Notes: generated from the sequence alone by a model not told the origin. A stretch of 64,000 nt of DNA from Nitrincola sp048264025 (GCF_048264025.1 NZ_JBLXDN010000005.1:1-64000), one strand, 5' to 3'; counted from the first letter of the stretch, positions 42,611 through 51,694 are shown. Made by a program: numbers and translations.

Positions 42611-43678
42611 GTGAGCAATAATCATTGGGATGATCCGGAACGCAAAGACGCTCCCCCTGAGTGGCTGTCTGATGAGCCCAGGGCGGATGCCAAGGTTAAG
42701 CAGGCGCTGGATAAAGCATCTGCACAGACTGAGAAGAGTAAAGAGTGGCGATTGATTGAAAAGATCGTCTCCAGTCTGAATGTAGAGCAGCGCCGTTCAA
42801 GACGCTGGGGTATTTTCTTCAAGTCATTAACCTTTATTTACCTGTTTGCACTGTTGGCATTATTTTTTATGGGCCGCGATCTTAGCGGTGCCAAAGAGGC
42901 GGTTGATCGGCAGCCGCATGTTGCTCTTATTGAGTTACGGGGTGTCATTGCCGATGGCGCGGATGCCAGTGCGGATAATATTATTACCGCGCTTCGCCGA
43001 GCCTTTTCATCAAATCAGAGCCGGGCCGTGATTCTTCGCATCAACAGTCCGGGAGGCAGCCCGGTTCAGGCTGGCTATATCAATGATGAAATCAATCGGT
43101 TAAAGGTGCTGCACCCAAGTAAAAAAGTCTATGCGGTGATTACTGATATAGGTGCGTCCGGTGGTTATTACGTGGCCGTTGCGGCGGATGAGATTTATGC
43201 AGATAAGGCCAGCCTGGTCGGCTCCATCGGGGTGACTGCATCCGGTTTCGGTTTTGTTGATCTGATTGAAAAAATGGGTATTGAGCGTCGCATTATGACC
43301 TCGGGAGAGAATAAAGCTTTCCTGGATCCGTTCAGTCCTCAGCGAGACGATGAAACCGAGTTTTGGGGATCTGTACTGGAAACAACGCACCAGCAGTTTA
43401 TCAGCGAAGTTAAGCAGGGTCGTGGAGAGCGTTTGTCTGATGAGGCGCGTTTGTTTACTGGGCTGGTCTGGAGCGGCGAACAAGCGCTGGAGCTGGGATT
43501 GATTGATGGGTTGGGTAGCTCCAGTTATGTTGCCCGCGAGCTGGTTCAAATCGATCGTCTGGTAGATTACACCTATCAGCCATCCTCCTTTGACCGGCTG
43601 GTTGATCGCCTGGGTGTGTCCTTTGCCAAGCACCTTTCTACGCAAATGGGAGAGTACTGGTCACCGCGCTTGCAGTGA
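42611..43678 (+). CDS. sppA: Signal peptide peptidase SppA, single-domain S49 type
   Basis: The 355-residue membrane protease starts at GTG 42611 with AAGGAGTG before it. One transmembrane helix (~75-95) is followed by a single S49 domain with LRINSPGGSPVQAGYI, the catalytic Lys candidate near SLVGSIGVTASG, and the Ser nucleophile in IGASGGYYVAVAADEI. It degrades cleaved signal peptides in the inner membrane. It is about half the size of E. coli SppA (two repeats) and resembles the short form that oligomerises. Confidence 0.9.
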   Translation: MSNNHWDDPERKDAPPEWLSDEPRADAKVKQALDKASAQTEKSKEWRLIEKIVSSLNVEQRRSRRWGIFFKSLTFIYLFALLALFFMGRDLSGAKEAVDRQPHVALIELRGVIADGADASADNIITALRRAFSSNQSRAVILRINSPGGSPVQAGYINDEINRLKVLHPSKKVYAVITDIGASGGYYVAVAADEIYADKASLVGSIGVTASGFGFVDLIEKMGIERRIMTSGENKAFLDPFSPQRDDETEFWGSVLETTHQQFISEVKQGRGERLSDEARLFTGLVWSGEQALELGLIDGLGSSSYVARELVQIDRLVDYTYQPSSFDRLVDRLGVSFAKHLSTQMGEYWSPRLQ

Positions 43679-43685
43679 CCGGTTA

Positions 43686-43733
43686 GTGCTTTCGTTAGTG
43701 CTTTCGTTAGTACTATCGGTACTACTATCGGTA
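43686..43733. repeat. Four 12-bp tandem repeats between sppA and maf
   Basis: The units are GTGCTTTCGTTA x2, then GTACTATCGGTA and CTACTATCGGTA, exactly 12 bp each, filling the whole gap between two convergent stop codons (43678 and 43734). The last two units can form an AGTAC/GTACT hairpin. A VNTR-like locus. Confidence 0.8.
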
Positions 43734-44315
43734 CTACAGGACCTCAATACCTTCCTGTTCCAGCATACGTACCAGGCGTATCAGTGGCAGGCCAATCAGG
43801 GTATTGGGGTCATCACCTTCAAGTTTGTCAAACAACACAATGCCTAACGCCTCTGACTTGAAACTGCCCGCACAATTGAAAGGCTGTTCGCGTTCAAGGT
43901 AGCGATCTATGATGCTGTCGCTGAGCTGGCGAAAGTACACCTTATAAGGAACAACCTCCGTCTGTACCTGCTGGGTTTCGGTATTGTACAGGCTCAATCC
44001 TGTCAGGAAGGTGACGCAGCGACCCGAGGCGTGTTGTAACTGCTCCATCGCTTTGGCTTTAGTGCCGGGTTTGCCGATAATCAGGCCGTCGAGCACGGCA
44101 ACCTGATCTGAGCCTATAATCAGTGCATTGTGAAAGTGATCTGCCAGAGAGCGGGCTTTGCTTTCAGCCAGTCGTGCGACCAGTGCTTCGGGCGATTCAG
44201 TGGGCAGGGGTGTTTCATCGACATCGGGTTTTTTGCTGCGATAAGCAAAACCGAGCTTATCCAGGATTTCGCGACGGTAGGGGGAACTGGATGCTAAAAT
44301 GAGGGTTTTGTCCAT
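43734..44315 (-). CDS. Maf-family nucleotide pyrophosphatase (YceF-like, m7GTP)
   Basis: The 193-residue protein starts LILASSSPYRREILDKLG, the Maf signature (SxSxxR). It has KPDVDET, ARLAESKARSLA and the general-base region ALIIGSDQVAVLDGL. YceF homologues hydrolyse m7GTP and other modified nucleotides, keeping them out of nucleic acids. In E. coli yceF also lies next to yceD-rpmF-plsX and is divergent from it, as here. Confidence 0.92.
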   Translation of the reverse strand: MDKTLILASSSPYRREILDKLGFAYRSKKPDVDETPLPTESPEALVARLAESKARSLADHFHNALIIGSDQVAVLDGLIIGKPGTKAKAMEQLQHASGRCVTFLTGLSLYNTETQQVQTEVVPYKVYFRQLSDSIIDRYLEREQPFNCAGSFKSEALGIVLFDKLEGDDPNTLIGLPLIRLVRMLEQEGIEVL

Positions 44316-44394
44316 TTTTTGGCCTTTTACAGAGGGTATTCAGGGTTCTGGCTATAGTATCGACATTTTTCTTGAATGAAACCCCTGAATCCCT

Positions 44395-44423
44395 TTGACA
44401 GACGGCATCGCAATGCCTAGAAT
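44395..44423 (+). promoter_or_regulatory. Strong sigma-70 promoter of the yceD-rpmF-plsX-fab operon
   Basis: TTGACA (44395-44400), 17 bp, TAGAAT (44418-44423). Expected start of transcription is at 44429-44432, directly before the yceD ATG at 44433, which implies a leaderless or nearly leaderless message. Confidence 0.75.
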
Positions 44424-44432
44424 TGCGCGCTT

Positions 44433-44957
44433 ATGTCGAACGGTCCATTACCGAAAAAAGCTGATCCGCGCAAACTTGCTGAGCGGGAAGCGCAGATTAC
44501 TGGCATCGCTGAAATTTCAGCGATGCCTCGCCTTGCTTCTTTTTTATGTAGCGAGCAGGGCACAGTAAACGTAACGTTGAGTTTTGCAGTAGATGAACAA
44601 CATCTGCGCACTGTATCAGGCAAAGCCAGAGGTCAGGTATTGATGACCTGTCAGCGTTGCCTTGAGCCAGTGAGCATTGATGTCAGGGCCGATGTAAATC
44701 TGGCCGTGGTTCTCAATGATGAGCAGGCCAGAAACCTGCCGCGGTACTACGACCCGCTACTCGTTGAAGACGACGATGTGGAGTTGTTGCCGATCGTAGA
44801 GGATGAATTGATTCTGAGCTTGCCCTCCGTGCCTATGCACGAGGACTGTTCAGTCAAAACATCCTGGGGCGATAGTGGAACAGTTCGTCTTCAGCAAGAA
44901 AAACCTAACCCTTTCAGTGTGCTGGCCTCGCTAAAAGACAAGACCAGCAAGCGTTAA
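44433..44957 (+). CDS. yceD: YceD (DUF177) ribosome-biogenesis protein
   Basis: The 174-residue DUF177 protein has CxxC metal-like motif VLMTCQRCLEPV (~residues 70-81), an acidic centre, LPIVEDELILSLPSVPMH, and the conserved C-terminus KPNPFSVLASLK. YceD is needed for normal 23S rRNA accumulation. Its N-terminus aligns with E. coli YceD, supporting this ATG despite the absence of a ribosome-binding site and the closeness of the promoter. Next gene is rpmF, 17 bp away. Confidence 0.93.
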   Translation: MSNGPLPKKADPRKLAEREAQITGIAEISAMPRLASFLCSEQGTVNVTLSFAVDEQHLRTVSGKARGQVLMTCQRCLEPVSIDVRADVNLAVVLNDEQARNLPRYYDPLLVEDDDVELLPIVEDELILSLPSVPMHEDCSVKTSWGDSGTVRLQQEKPNPFSVLASLKDKTSKR

Positions 44958-44974
44958 ACCAGGAGCTATATACC

Positions 44975-45157
44975 ATGGCAGTACAGCAGAACAAAAAATC
45001 CCGCTCAAGACGTGATATGCGTCGTTCACACGATGCGCTGAGCGGTCCAACTCTGGCAGTTGATGCAACTACCGGTGAAACACACCGTCGTCACCACGTG
45101 ACTGAAGATGGTTTCTACCGTGGCCGTCAGGTTATCAACAAGCAAGACGAAGAGTAA
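44975..45157 (+). CDS. rpmF: 50S ribosomal protein L32
   Basis: The 60-residue basic protein begins AVQQNKKSRSRRDMRRSHDA, followed by LSGPTLAVDATTGETH, as in L32 of gammaproteobacteria. It uses a good ribosome site (AGGAG). There are no zinc-binding cysteines, so this is the C-minus form. Its co-transcription with plsX and fab genes couples ribosome and lipid synthesis. Confidence 0.97.
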   Translation: MAVQQNKKSRSRRDMRRSHDALSGPTLAVDATTGETHRRHHVTEDGFYRGRQVINKQDEE

Positions 45158-45159
45158 GC

Positions 45160-46188
45160 TTGTCTGAACACCTTTGCATTGCCGTAGATGCAATGGGCGG
45201 GGACTTCGGTCCCCGCGTTACTGTTCCTGCCTGTGTTAATCTGTTAAAACAGCAACCCCAGCTCACTATCTTGCTGGTGGGCGATAAAGCTCAGATAGAG
45301 CCGTTATTGTTACGCTGCCCGGCTTATCTCGCCAGTCGTATTACCCTTATTCATACCACTTCCGTCATTACCATGAATGACAAGCCTTCCTATGCCTTAC
45401 GCCACCTTCGGGACTCGTCTATGTACCTGGCGCTGGAGTTGGTGCGTGATGGCAAGGCCTCGGCTTGTGTCAGTGCGGGCAATACCGGTGCCTTGATGAT
45501 GCTGGGCTGTACGCTGTTGCGCACGCTTCCGGGTATTGACCGTCCAGCCATCATCAGTGCCATTCCTACCCAGCAGGATCATTGTTATCTGCTGGATCTG
45601 GGGGCGAATGTGAATTGCAGTGCTGAGCACCTGTTGCAGTTTGCGCTGATGGGGTCAGCCATGGTCGCCGCGGTTGAGGGTAAGCCCGCTCCACGCGTCG
45701 GTTTGTTGAATATTGGCAGTGAAGAAATTAAGGGTAACGAGCAGGTCAAGCTGGCTTCGCGTCTGATTCAGGAGCATGGCAGCCTGAACTATATTGGTTT
45801 TATCGAAGGTGACGAAGTCTTCAGTGATCGTGCCGATGTGATCGTGTGTGATGGCTTTACCGGCAATATCGCCCTTAAAAGCAGTGAAGGTCTGGCGCGC
45901 CTGATTGCGGGTAAGTTACGTAAGAGCTTCACCCGGAATTTATATTGGCGACTGCTCGGTGTGCTGGCACAACCGGTACTGAAAGAGTTGCAGCAGCAGA
46001 TAGACCCGGGTCGTCGCAATGGTGCAAGTTTGCTCGGTCTTCAGGGTGTGGTTGTTAAGAGCCATGGTGGTGCTGGTCGGCGTCACTTTGAAGCCGCACT
46101 GTCACAGGCTGTAACCGATGCTCGGTTGAATGTACCCTCGCGAATTGTTGAGCAACTGGAGCAACAGTTGCAGCAACAGCCTACCTGA
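45160..46188 (+). CDS. plsX: PlsX, acyl-ACP:phosphate acyltransferase
   Basis: The 342-residue protein starts at TTG 45160, only two bases after the rpmF stop. The first ATG lies inside the conserved AVDAMGGDFGP and cannot be the start. Family motifs follow: SAGNTGALMMLGCTLL, LLDLGANVNCSAEHLLQFA, NIGSEEIKGNE, GFIEGDEVFSDRADVIVCDG, GVVVKSHGGA. It forms acyl-phosphate for phospholipid synthesis. fabH, which often follows plsX, is absent; fabD comes next. Confidence 0.95.
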   Translation: MSEHLCIAVDAMGGDFGPRVTVPACVNLLKQQPQLTILLVGDKAQIEPLLLRCPAYLASRITLIHTTSVITMNDKPSYALRHLRDSSMYLALELVRDGKASACVSAGNTGALMMLGCTLLRTLPGIDRPAIISAIPTQQDHCYLLDLGANVNCSAEHLLQFALMGSAMVAAVEGKPAPRVGLLNIGSEEIKGNEQVKLASRLIQEHGSLNYIGFIEGDEVFSDRADVIVCDGFTGNIALKSSEGLARLIAGKLRKSFTRNLYWRLLGVLAQPVLKELQQQIDPGRRNGASLLGLQGVVVKSHGGAGRRHFEAALSQAVTDARLNVPSRIVEQLEQQLQQQPT

Positions 46189-46240
46189 ACGTTTAACTCG
46201 GCTCACAATGTTGTACACTATGTCTTTTTAAAGCCGGAGC

Positions 46241-46246
46241 TATAAT
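46241..46246 (+). promoter_or_regulatory. Candidate -10 box upstream of fabD
   Basis: TATAAT lies 38 bp before the fabD ATG, in the 95 bp gap after plsX. The -35 region is weak (no good TTGACA at 16-18 bp), so an internal promoter is possible but not certain. Confidence 0.4.
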
Positions 46247-46283
46247 CGGCTGTTCATCTCTGATCTGTTGTTACGAGGATTCT

Positions 46284-47219
46284 ATGTCGCAAGCACTGGC
46301 TTTTGTGTTTCCCGGGCAAGGCTCTCAACAGGTAGGTATGTTGTCTGAACTGGCAGCCGCTCACCCTGTTATAGAAGAGACTTTTGCAGAGGCTTCAACG
46401 GCGTTGGGCTATGATTTGTGGGAGTTGGTTCAGTCTGGACCAGAAGAGCAACTTAATTCTACCGAAATAACCCAGCCTGCGCTGTTAACCGCCAGTGTTG
46501 CGCTTTGGCGTCTCTGGGTGCAGCAGGGTGGTGCTACGCCAGCCGTGATGGCTGGACATAGCCTGGGTGAATACTCGGCACTGGTTTGTGCCGGCGCTAT
46601 GTCACTTGAGGCCGGCGTAAAGCTGGTTAAGCTACGTGGTGAATTGATGCAGCAGGCTGTTCCATTCGGCACAGGTGCCATGGCGGCGATACTGGGGTTG
46701 GATGATGCCTCGGTCAAAGCAGCTTGTGAGCTGGCGGCTGAAGGTGATGTGGTCGCACCGGTTAACTACAATTGCCCTGGGCAGGTCGTTATCGCGGGTG
46801 AAAAATTAGCTGTGGAGCGTGCGATGATGGCCTGTAAATCCGCGGGTGCCAAACGCGCTATTGCCCTGCCGGTCAGTGTGCCTTCCCATTGCAGCCTGAT
46901 GAAACCAGTGGCTGAAGATATGGCCGCGGCTTTGTCATCGGTCGAACTGGTTTTGCCAGCCGTGCCGGTAGTGCAGAATGTGACAGCGCAGTTGGTCAGT
47001 TCGGTTGAAAGTCTGCGTCAGAATCTTGTTGAGCAGCTGTACAGTCCGGTGTTGTGGACCGACTCGGTAACAGCGATGGCTGACCAAGGGGTGCAGATTA
47101 CCATTGAGTGCGGTCCTGGTAAGGTGCTGTCCGGACTGAATAAGAAGATTAATAAATCACTTGAGGTCGTCTCTTTGGCTGATGTAGTGAGTTTTGAGAA
47201 AGCATTGAGCCTAATCTAA
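46284..47219 (+). CDS. fabD: Malonyl-CoA:ACP transacylase
   Basis: The 311-residue FabD has the substrate-loop FVFPGQGSQQVGM (residues 7-19), the nucleophile Ser in AGHSLGEYSALV (~92), Arg in KLRGELMQ, and the His partner in VSVPSHCSLM. It charges ACP with malonate for chain extension. The four-base gap and shared layout with fabG, acpP and fabF show one fatty-acid operon. Confidence 0.96.
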   Translation: MSQALAFVFPGQGSQQVGMLSELAAAHPVIEETFAEASTALGYDLWELVQSGPEEQLNSTEITQPALLTASVALWRLWVQQGGATPAVMAGHSLGEYSALVCAGAMSLEAGVKLVKLRGELMQQAVPFGTGAMAAILGLDDASVKAACELAAEGDVVAPVNYNCPGQVVIAGEKLAVERAMMACKSAGAKRAIALPVSVPSHCSLMKPVAEDMAAALSSVELVLPAVPVVQNVTAQLVSSVESLRQNLVEQLYSPVLWTDSVTAMADQGVQITIECGPGKVLSGLNKKINKSLEVVSLADVVSFEKALSLI

Positions 47220-47240
47220 ACAATGGATTCAGGGAGTCTT

Positions 47241-47984
47241 ATGAGTATTGAAGGTAAAGTGGCGCTGGTGACTGGCGCAACACGTGGAATTGGCAAGGCC
47301 ATTGCTGAAAACCTGGCGGCACAGGGGGCTGTGGTAGTTGGTACTGCAACCAGTGAGAACGGCGCTGCCGCAATCAGCAGTTACCTGTTGGCCGTTGAGA
47401 ATCCAGGCTGTGGCCTGGTGTTGGACGTGGCCAGTCCAGAGTCCATTGATGCCGTATTAAAAGAGGTCACCACTCGCTTCGGTGCTGTGGAAATCCTGGT
47501 CAACAATGCTGGTATCACCCGCGACAATCTTATGATGCGGATGAAAGATGATGAGTGGGATGCCGTTATCAATACTAACTTGAGTGCTAACTTCCGTTTG
47601 GCAAAAAGCTGCCTGCGCGGGATGACTAAAGCGCGCTGGGGACGTATCATTAGCATCAGCTCAGTGGTAGCCTCAATGGGTAATGCTGGTCAGGCTAATT
47701 ATGCGGCAGCGAAAGCTGGGCTTGAAGGTTTTTCGCGGGCTTTGGCGCGTGAGATTGCAACCCGCAATATTACTGTAAATTGTGTTGCTCCTGGTTTTAT
47801 CGATACTGATATGACCTCTGGCCTGGCTGAAGAGCACAAGACTGTTTTGCAGGGGCAGATTCCAATGGCGCGCCTGGGCGAGCCTGAAGAAGTTGCCGCT
47901 GTTGTCGGCTTCCTCGCCAGTGAGGGTGGAAGCTACGTAACAGGTGAAACTATCCATGTCAATGGTGGCATGTATATGGCCTGA
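47241..47984 (+). CDS. fabG: 3-oxoacyl-ACP reductase
   Basis: The ATG at 47241 (247 residues) follows CAGGGAG and gives the usual FabG start (MSIEGKVALVTGATRG); the ATG at 47223 is too close to the fabD stop. The Rossmann motif TGATRGIGKA, NNAGITRDNLMMRM, and the SDR catalytic Ser-Tyr-Lys are visible (ISSVVASMGN, NYAAAKAGLEGFS). It reduces 3-oxoacyl-ACP with NADPH. Confidence 0.96.
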   Translation: MSIEGKVALVTGATRGIGKAIAENLAAQGAVVVGTATSENGAAAISSYLLAVENPGCGLVLDVASPESIDAVLKEVTTRFGAVEILVNNAGITRDNLMMRMKDDEWDAVINTNLSANFRLAKSCLRGMTKARWGRIISISSVVASMGNAGQANYAAAKAGLEGFSRALAREIATRNITVNCVAPGFIDTDMTSGLAEEHKTVLQGQIPMARLGEPEEVAAVVGFLASEGGSYVTGETIHVNGGMYMA

Positions 47985-48151
47985 ATCAGTAAATTGGCAA
48001 CAAAGAATTGTTTTTTGTGCTGATATGTTGATAATTGTCCGTCAGCAATAACTAAATCGGTCGACATGCTTGCTAGTGTGTCATTGGTTCTAATAAAATT
48101 GCGTCTCGCATCCTGGGATGTGATGGTGTCTACAAGTATATAGGAAGAGAT

Positions 48152-48385
48152 ATGAGTAATATTGAAGAGCGCGTTAAGAAAATCATCGCTGAGCAGCTGG
48201 GTGTTAAAGAAGAAGAGGTGGTCAACAGTGCCTCCTTCGTTGAAGACCTGGGTGCAGACTCGCTCGACACCGTTGAGCTGGTGATGGCACTGGAAGAAGA
48301 ATTCGAAACTGAAATCCCCGACGAGGAAGCTGAAAAAATCACTACCGTTCAGCTGGCGATCGATTACATCAACGCACACCAGTAA
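48152..48385 (+). CDS. acpP: Acyl carrier protein
   Basis: The 77-residue acidic helical protein has the phosphopantetheine Ser in GADSLDTVELVMALEEEF (~residue 37) and ends in AIDYINAHQ. It carries the growing acyl chain. The gene lies 167 bp after fabG and is followed by a strong terminator, typical for the separate high-level expression of acpP. Confidence 0.98.
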   Translation: MSNIEERVKKIIAEQLGVKEEEVVNSASFVEDLGADSLDTVELVMALEEEFETEIPDEEAEKITTVQLAIDYINAHQ

Positions 48386-48410
48386 TCAGTCAGTCTCTGA
48401 GGTTTAGTTG

Positions 48411-48456
48411 AAAAGCCGCACCTATATAATCCTTATATAGTGCGGCTTTTCTATTA
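48411..48456 (+). terminator. Long hairpin terminator after acpP
   Basis: AAAAGCCGCA/TGCGGCTTTT arms with an inner CTATATA/TATATAG stem, followed by CTATT. Extended perfect pairing; lies between acpP and fabF. Confidence 0.88.
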
Positions 48457-48481
48457 ATGGCCTGAATTTCTGGAGGAACAG

Positions 48482-49720
48482 ATGTCTCGCAAAAAAGTGG
48501 TTGTAACCGGCTTGGGTCTGTTAACACCGGTTGGTAACACTGTAAAAGAGGCGTGGGACAGTATTCTAGCCGGTAAAAGTGGAGCTCGAAATATCGAGCA
48601 TTTTGATGCGTCTGCGTTTGCTACTCGCTTCTCTGCACCTATTCAAGCGTTTGATCTGGAACCCTATATGAGCGTCAAGGAAGCACGCAAAATGGATCTG
48701 TTCATTCAATATGGCATGGTAGCAGCTATCCAGGCGGTGCAAGATGCCGGGCTGGAAGTCACTGAAGAGAATGCGCCCCGTATCGGTTGTGCTATCGGCT
48801 CAGGTATTGGCGGTTTGCCAATGATTGAAAATACGCACAATATTTTGAATGCATCGGGGCCACGTAAAGTATCACCATTTTTTGTGCCTGGCAGCATCAT
48901 CAACATGATTGCTGGCAACCTGGCCATCAAGTATGGTTTTCGGGGGCCGAATATAGCGATTACTACCGCCTGTACCTCAGGCACGCATAATATTGGCCAT
49001 GCCATGCGTATGATTCAATACGGTGACGCCGATATCATGATTGCCGGTGGTGCTGAAATGGCCACGACGCCTTTGGGGATTGCTGGCTTTTCGGCGGCGC
49101 GTGCGTTATCAACGCGTAATGATGATCCTCAGGCCGCGAGTCGTCCCTGGGATAAAGAGCGCGATGGTTTTGTGCTAGGTGAAGGTGCCGGTATTCTGGT
49201 GCTGGAATCCTACGAGAGCGCCAAGGCGCGCGGTGCGCATATTTATTGTGAGATATCCGGTTTCGGTATGAGCGATGACGCATTTCACATGACCGCGCCA
49301 CCAGAAAATGGTGCCGGTGCGGCCTTGTCGATGACTAATGCGATGCGTGATGCCGGTATGAATCCGGAGGAGCTGCACTACATTAATGCTCATGGCACAT
49401 CGACTCCGGCAGGTGATATAGCTGAATCCAATGCCGCTAAACTGGTGTTAGGTAACGCCGCCAAGCAGGTACGCATGAGTTCCACCAAGTCGATGATCGG
49501 ACATCTGCTCGGTGCAGCCGGTGCCGTGGAAGCGGCTTTCTGTGTGTTAGCGATCCGGGATCAGGTGGCTCCGCCAACGATCAATCTGGATAATCCGTCT
49601 GAGGGATGCGACCTGAATTATGTCGCACATCAAGCGCAAACATGCAAAATTGATGCAGCCATGTCTAACTCGTTTGGTTTTGGTGGCACCAACGGTACAC
49701 TGATTTTCAGTCGACTCTGA
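48482..49720 (+). CDS. fabF: Beta-ketoacyl-ACP synthase II
   Basis: The 412-residue FabF has the catalytic Cys in TTACTSGTHN (~residue 163) and the two His in NAHGTSTPAGD and KSMIGHLLGAAG. It ends in SNSFGFGGTNGTLIF. A normal TGG-AGGA ribosome site precedes the ATG. It extends palmitoleate to cis-vaccenate and controls fluidity. After it comes a REP-like element and then pabC. Confidence 0.97.
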   Translation: MSRKKVVVTGLGLLTPVGNTVKEAWDSILAGKSGARNIEHFDASAFATRFSAPIQAFDLEPYMSVKEARKMDLFIQYGMVAAIQAVQDAGLEVTEENAPRIGCAIGSGIGGLPMIENTHNILNASGPRKVSPFFVPGSIINMIAGNLAIKYGFRGPNIAITTACTSGTHNIGHAMRMIQYGDADIMIAGGAEMATTPLGIAGFSAARALSTRNDDPQAASRPWDKERDGFVLGEGAGILVLESYESAKARGAHIYCEISGFGMSDDAFHMTAPPENGAGAALSMTNAMRDAGMNPEELHYINAHGTSTPAGDIAESNAAKLVLGNAAKQVRMSSTKSMIGHLLGAAGAVEAAFCVLAIRDQVAPPTINLDNPSEGCDLNYVAHQAQTCKIDAAMSNSFGFGGTNGTLIFSRL

Positions 49721-49742
49721 AAATTAATCCGAGCGGGGGCAG

Positions 49743-49793
49743 CGCCATCCTTGGCGCTATATGCCGCGAGCGCATGGACGCGCAAGCGGCGCA
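49743..49793. repeat. Dispersed palindromic (REP-like) element, copy B
   Basis: Same core CGCCATCCTTGGCG and order of TATAT, CCGCG, GCGCAT and AGCGGCGCA blocks as copy A at 1297-1349, in the gap between fabF and pabC. Confidence 0.75.
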
Positions 49794-49817
49794 AGGACTT
49801 AAGCAGCGCAGATACCT

Positions 49818-50645
49818 ATGGCAGAAAATAATACCGCTTTGGTTAATGGCAAGCCCGCTGTAACGCTATCCTTTCTGGATCGAGGGCTCAGCTATGGCCA
49901 GGGGCTTTTCGAGACCTTACGCATTGCCGGTGGCAAACCCTTGTTGTGGGAAGCGCACCTGCAACGACTGTTGCGTGGCTGCCAGCGCCTGCATATACCT
50001 ACGGAGGGGCTGCAAACCGCCCTGCAGGACGATCTTGAGCAATTGCTGCCCGTAGATCAGGCCGTTCTGAAAATCCTTGTCACCGCTGGCTGTGGCGGCC
50101 GAGGCTACACCTTGCCAGGTGATATCCAGCCCACTCGAATCCTTCAACAACTACCACTCCCAGACTATAGCGACAATCCGGCCTTGCAGGGTATTCAGGC
50201 ACGCTGGTGCAGCTTGCAACTGGCCTGTGCTCCGACACTTGCTGGTATCAAACACCTGAACCGTCTCGAGCAAGTGCTCGCCCGTGCTGAGTGGAGTGAT
50301 CCGGCGGTGCGGGAGGGTATTGTCTGTGGTGCTGATGGCTACCTGGCTGAGGGAACCATGAGTAACCTGTTTTTGGTGTATGATGGCCGCTTGCTGACGC
50401 CGGATCTTTCTCAGTATGGTATTGCCGGTATTATGCGTAATTATCTGATTGAATTGGCTGCCAGTGTGGGAATCAAAGCTGAAACGGGCCAGTATAGCCG
50501 CACAGAACTCCTGGCTGCCGATGAGGTGTTTTTTTGTAACAGCTTAATCGGCATCTGGCCTCTGGCACAGTTAGATGATCAGACTTTTATACCTGGACCG
50601 GTTACCCGAAGGCTCCAGGGTTTGCTGAAAGAGAATTATTGTTAA
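49818..50645 (+). CDS. pabC: Aminodeoxychorismate lyase
   Basis: The 275-residue fold-IV PLP enzyme has DRGLSYGQGLFETLRI near the start, the PLP Lys in GIKHLNRLEQVLAR (~140), and EGTMSNLFLV. It releases 4-aminobenzoate for folate synthesis. The position between fabF and mltG is the conserved one. Its stop codon shares a base with the mltG ATG. Confidence 0.94.
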   Translation: MAENNTALVNGKPAVTLSFLDRGLSYGQGLFETLRIAGGKPLLWEAHLQRLLRGCQRLHIPTEGLQTALQDDLEQLLPVDQAVLKILVTAGCGGRGYTLPGDIQPTRILQQLPLPDYSDNPALQGIQARWCSLQLACAPTLAGIKHLNRLEQVLARAEWSDPAVREGIVCGADGYLAEGTMSNLFLVYDGRLLTPDLSQYGIAGIMRNYLIELAASVGIKAETGQYSRTELLAADEVFFCNSLIGIWPLAQLDDQTFIPGPVTRRLQGLLKENYC

Positions 50646-51694
50646 TGTTAAAAAAACTCTTGTTGTTTGTATTTGTGTCGATAGCGTTGGTGCTTGCCGC
50701 CGCTTGGTACGTTTATGATGATTTTGAAAAGAGCCTGCATCAGCCATTACCCCTGGAAGCCGATCAGGTGATCACTGTGCCGTCTGGTAGCAGCTTTCAG
50801 CAGCTGATGCGCCGTTTTGAGACGGCTGGATGGATCAGGAACGCGGATCTGATGCGTCTTTATACCCGCATACATCCAGACATCACTGCTATCCGTGCGG
50901 GCGAGTATGCCATAGCACCCGGAAGCAGCCTGCTGGATGTTATCGATCAAATAAACCGTGGTGACGTTATACGCTATTATTTCACCTTGATCGAAGGGAG
51001 TACCTTCAAACAGATCCGTGCGGGCCTGGCAGCGGATGAGCGGATTGAATCAACTCTGTCTGACCGCAGTGAAGCGGAGATCATGGCGATGCTGGGTGCT
51101 GAGGCTGATCAGCCAGCTGAAGGGCTGTTTCTGGCTGAAACCTATCAGTTTCAGCGTGGCGCCAAAGACATAGATATACTGCGTCGGGCATACAATGACC
51201 TGAACGGATTTCTTGAGCAGCAATGGCAGGCGCGTGATGAATCGCTGCCCTATGATAATGCCTATGAAGCTCTGATCATGGCATCGATTATTGAAAAGGA
51301 AACCGGGGTGCCGGATGAGCGTAGCCGTATTGCCGGTGTGTTTGTTCGTCGGCTTAATATCGGCATGCGTTTGCAGACAGACCCAACCGTTATTTACGGT
51401 ATGGGGGATCGTTATGAGGGTCGTATTCGTCGCTCAGACCTGCAGCAGCCCACTCCCTGGAATACCTACACTATTGATGGCTTACCGCCTACGCCCATTG
51501 CGATGGTAGGGCGTGAAGCGATAGTGGCGGCCTTCAACCCGTTGGAGGGTAATGAGCTGTACTTTGTCGCACGTGGTGATGGTACACATCATTTTTCAGC
51601 GACACTGCGTGAGCATAATAATGCCGTTAACCGTTATCAGCGTAATCGCCGCAGTGATTACCGTTCATCACCAGCCGTTGAGAGTGAACAATGA
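50645..51694 (+). CDS. mltG: MltG endolytic murein transglycosylase
   Basis: The 349-residue inner-membrane protein (ATG 50645) has an N-terminal helix (~4-22), a LysM-like region, and the YceG domain with the catalytic Glu in ASIIEKETGVPDERSRIAGV (~218) and RLQTDPTVIYG. It cuts nascent glycan strands to end their growth. 4 bp overlap with tmk. Confidence 0.95.
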   Translation: MLKKLLLFVFVSIALVLAAAWYVYDDFEKSLHQPLPLEADQVITVPSGSSFQQLMRRFETAGWIRNADLMRLYTRIHPDITAIRAGEYAIAPGSSLLDVIDQINRGDVIRYYFTLIEGSTFKQIRAGLAADERIESTLSDRSEAEIMAMLGAEADQPAEGLFLAETYQFQRGAKDIDILRRAYNDLNGFLEQQWQARDESLPYDNAYEALIMASIIEKETGVPDERSRIAGVFVRRLNIGMRLQTDPTVIYGMGDRYEGRIRRSDLQQPTPWNTYTIDGLPPTPIAMVGREAIVAAFNPLEGNELYFVARGDGTHHFSATLREHNNAVNRYQRNRRSDYRSSPAVESEQ

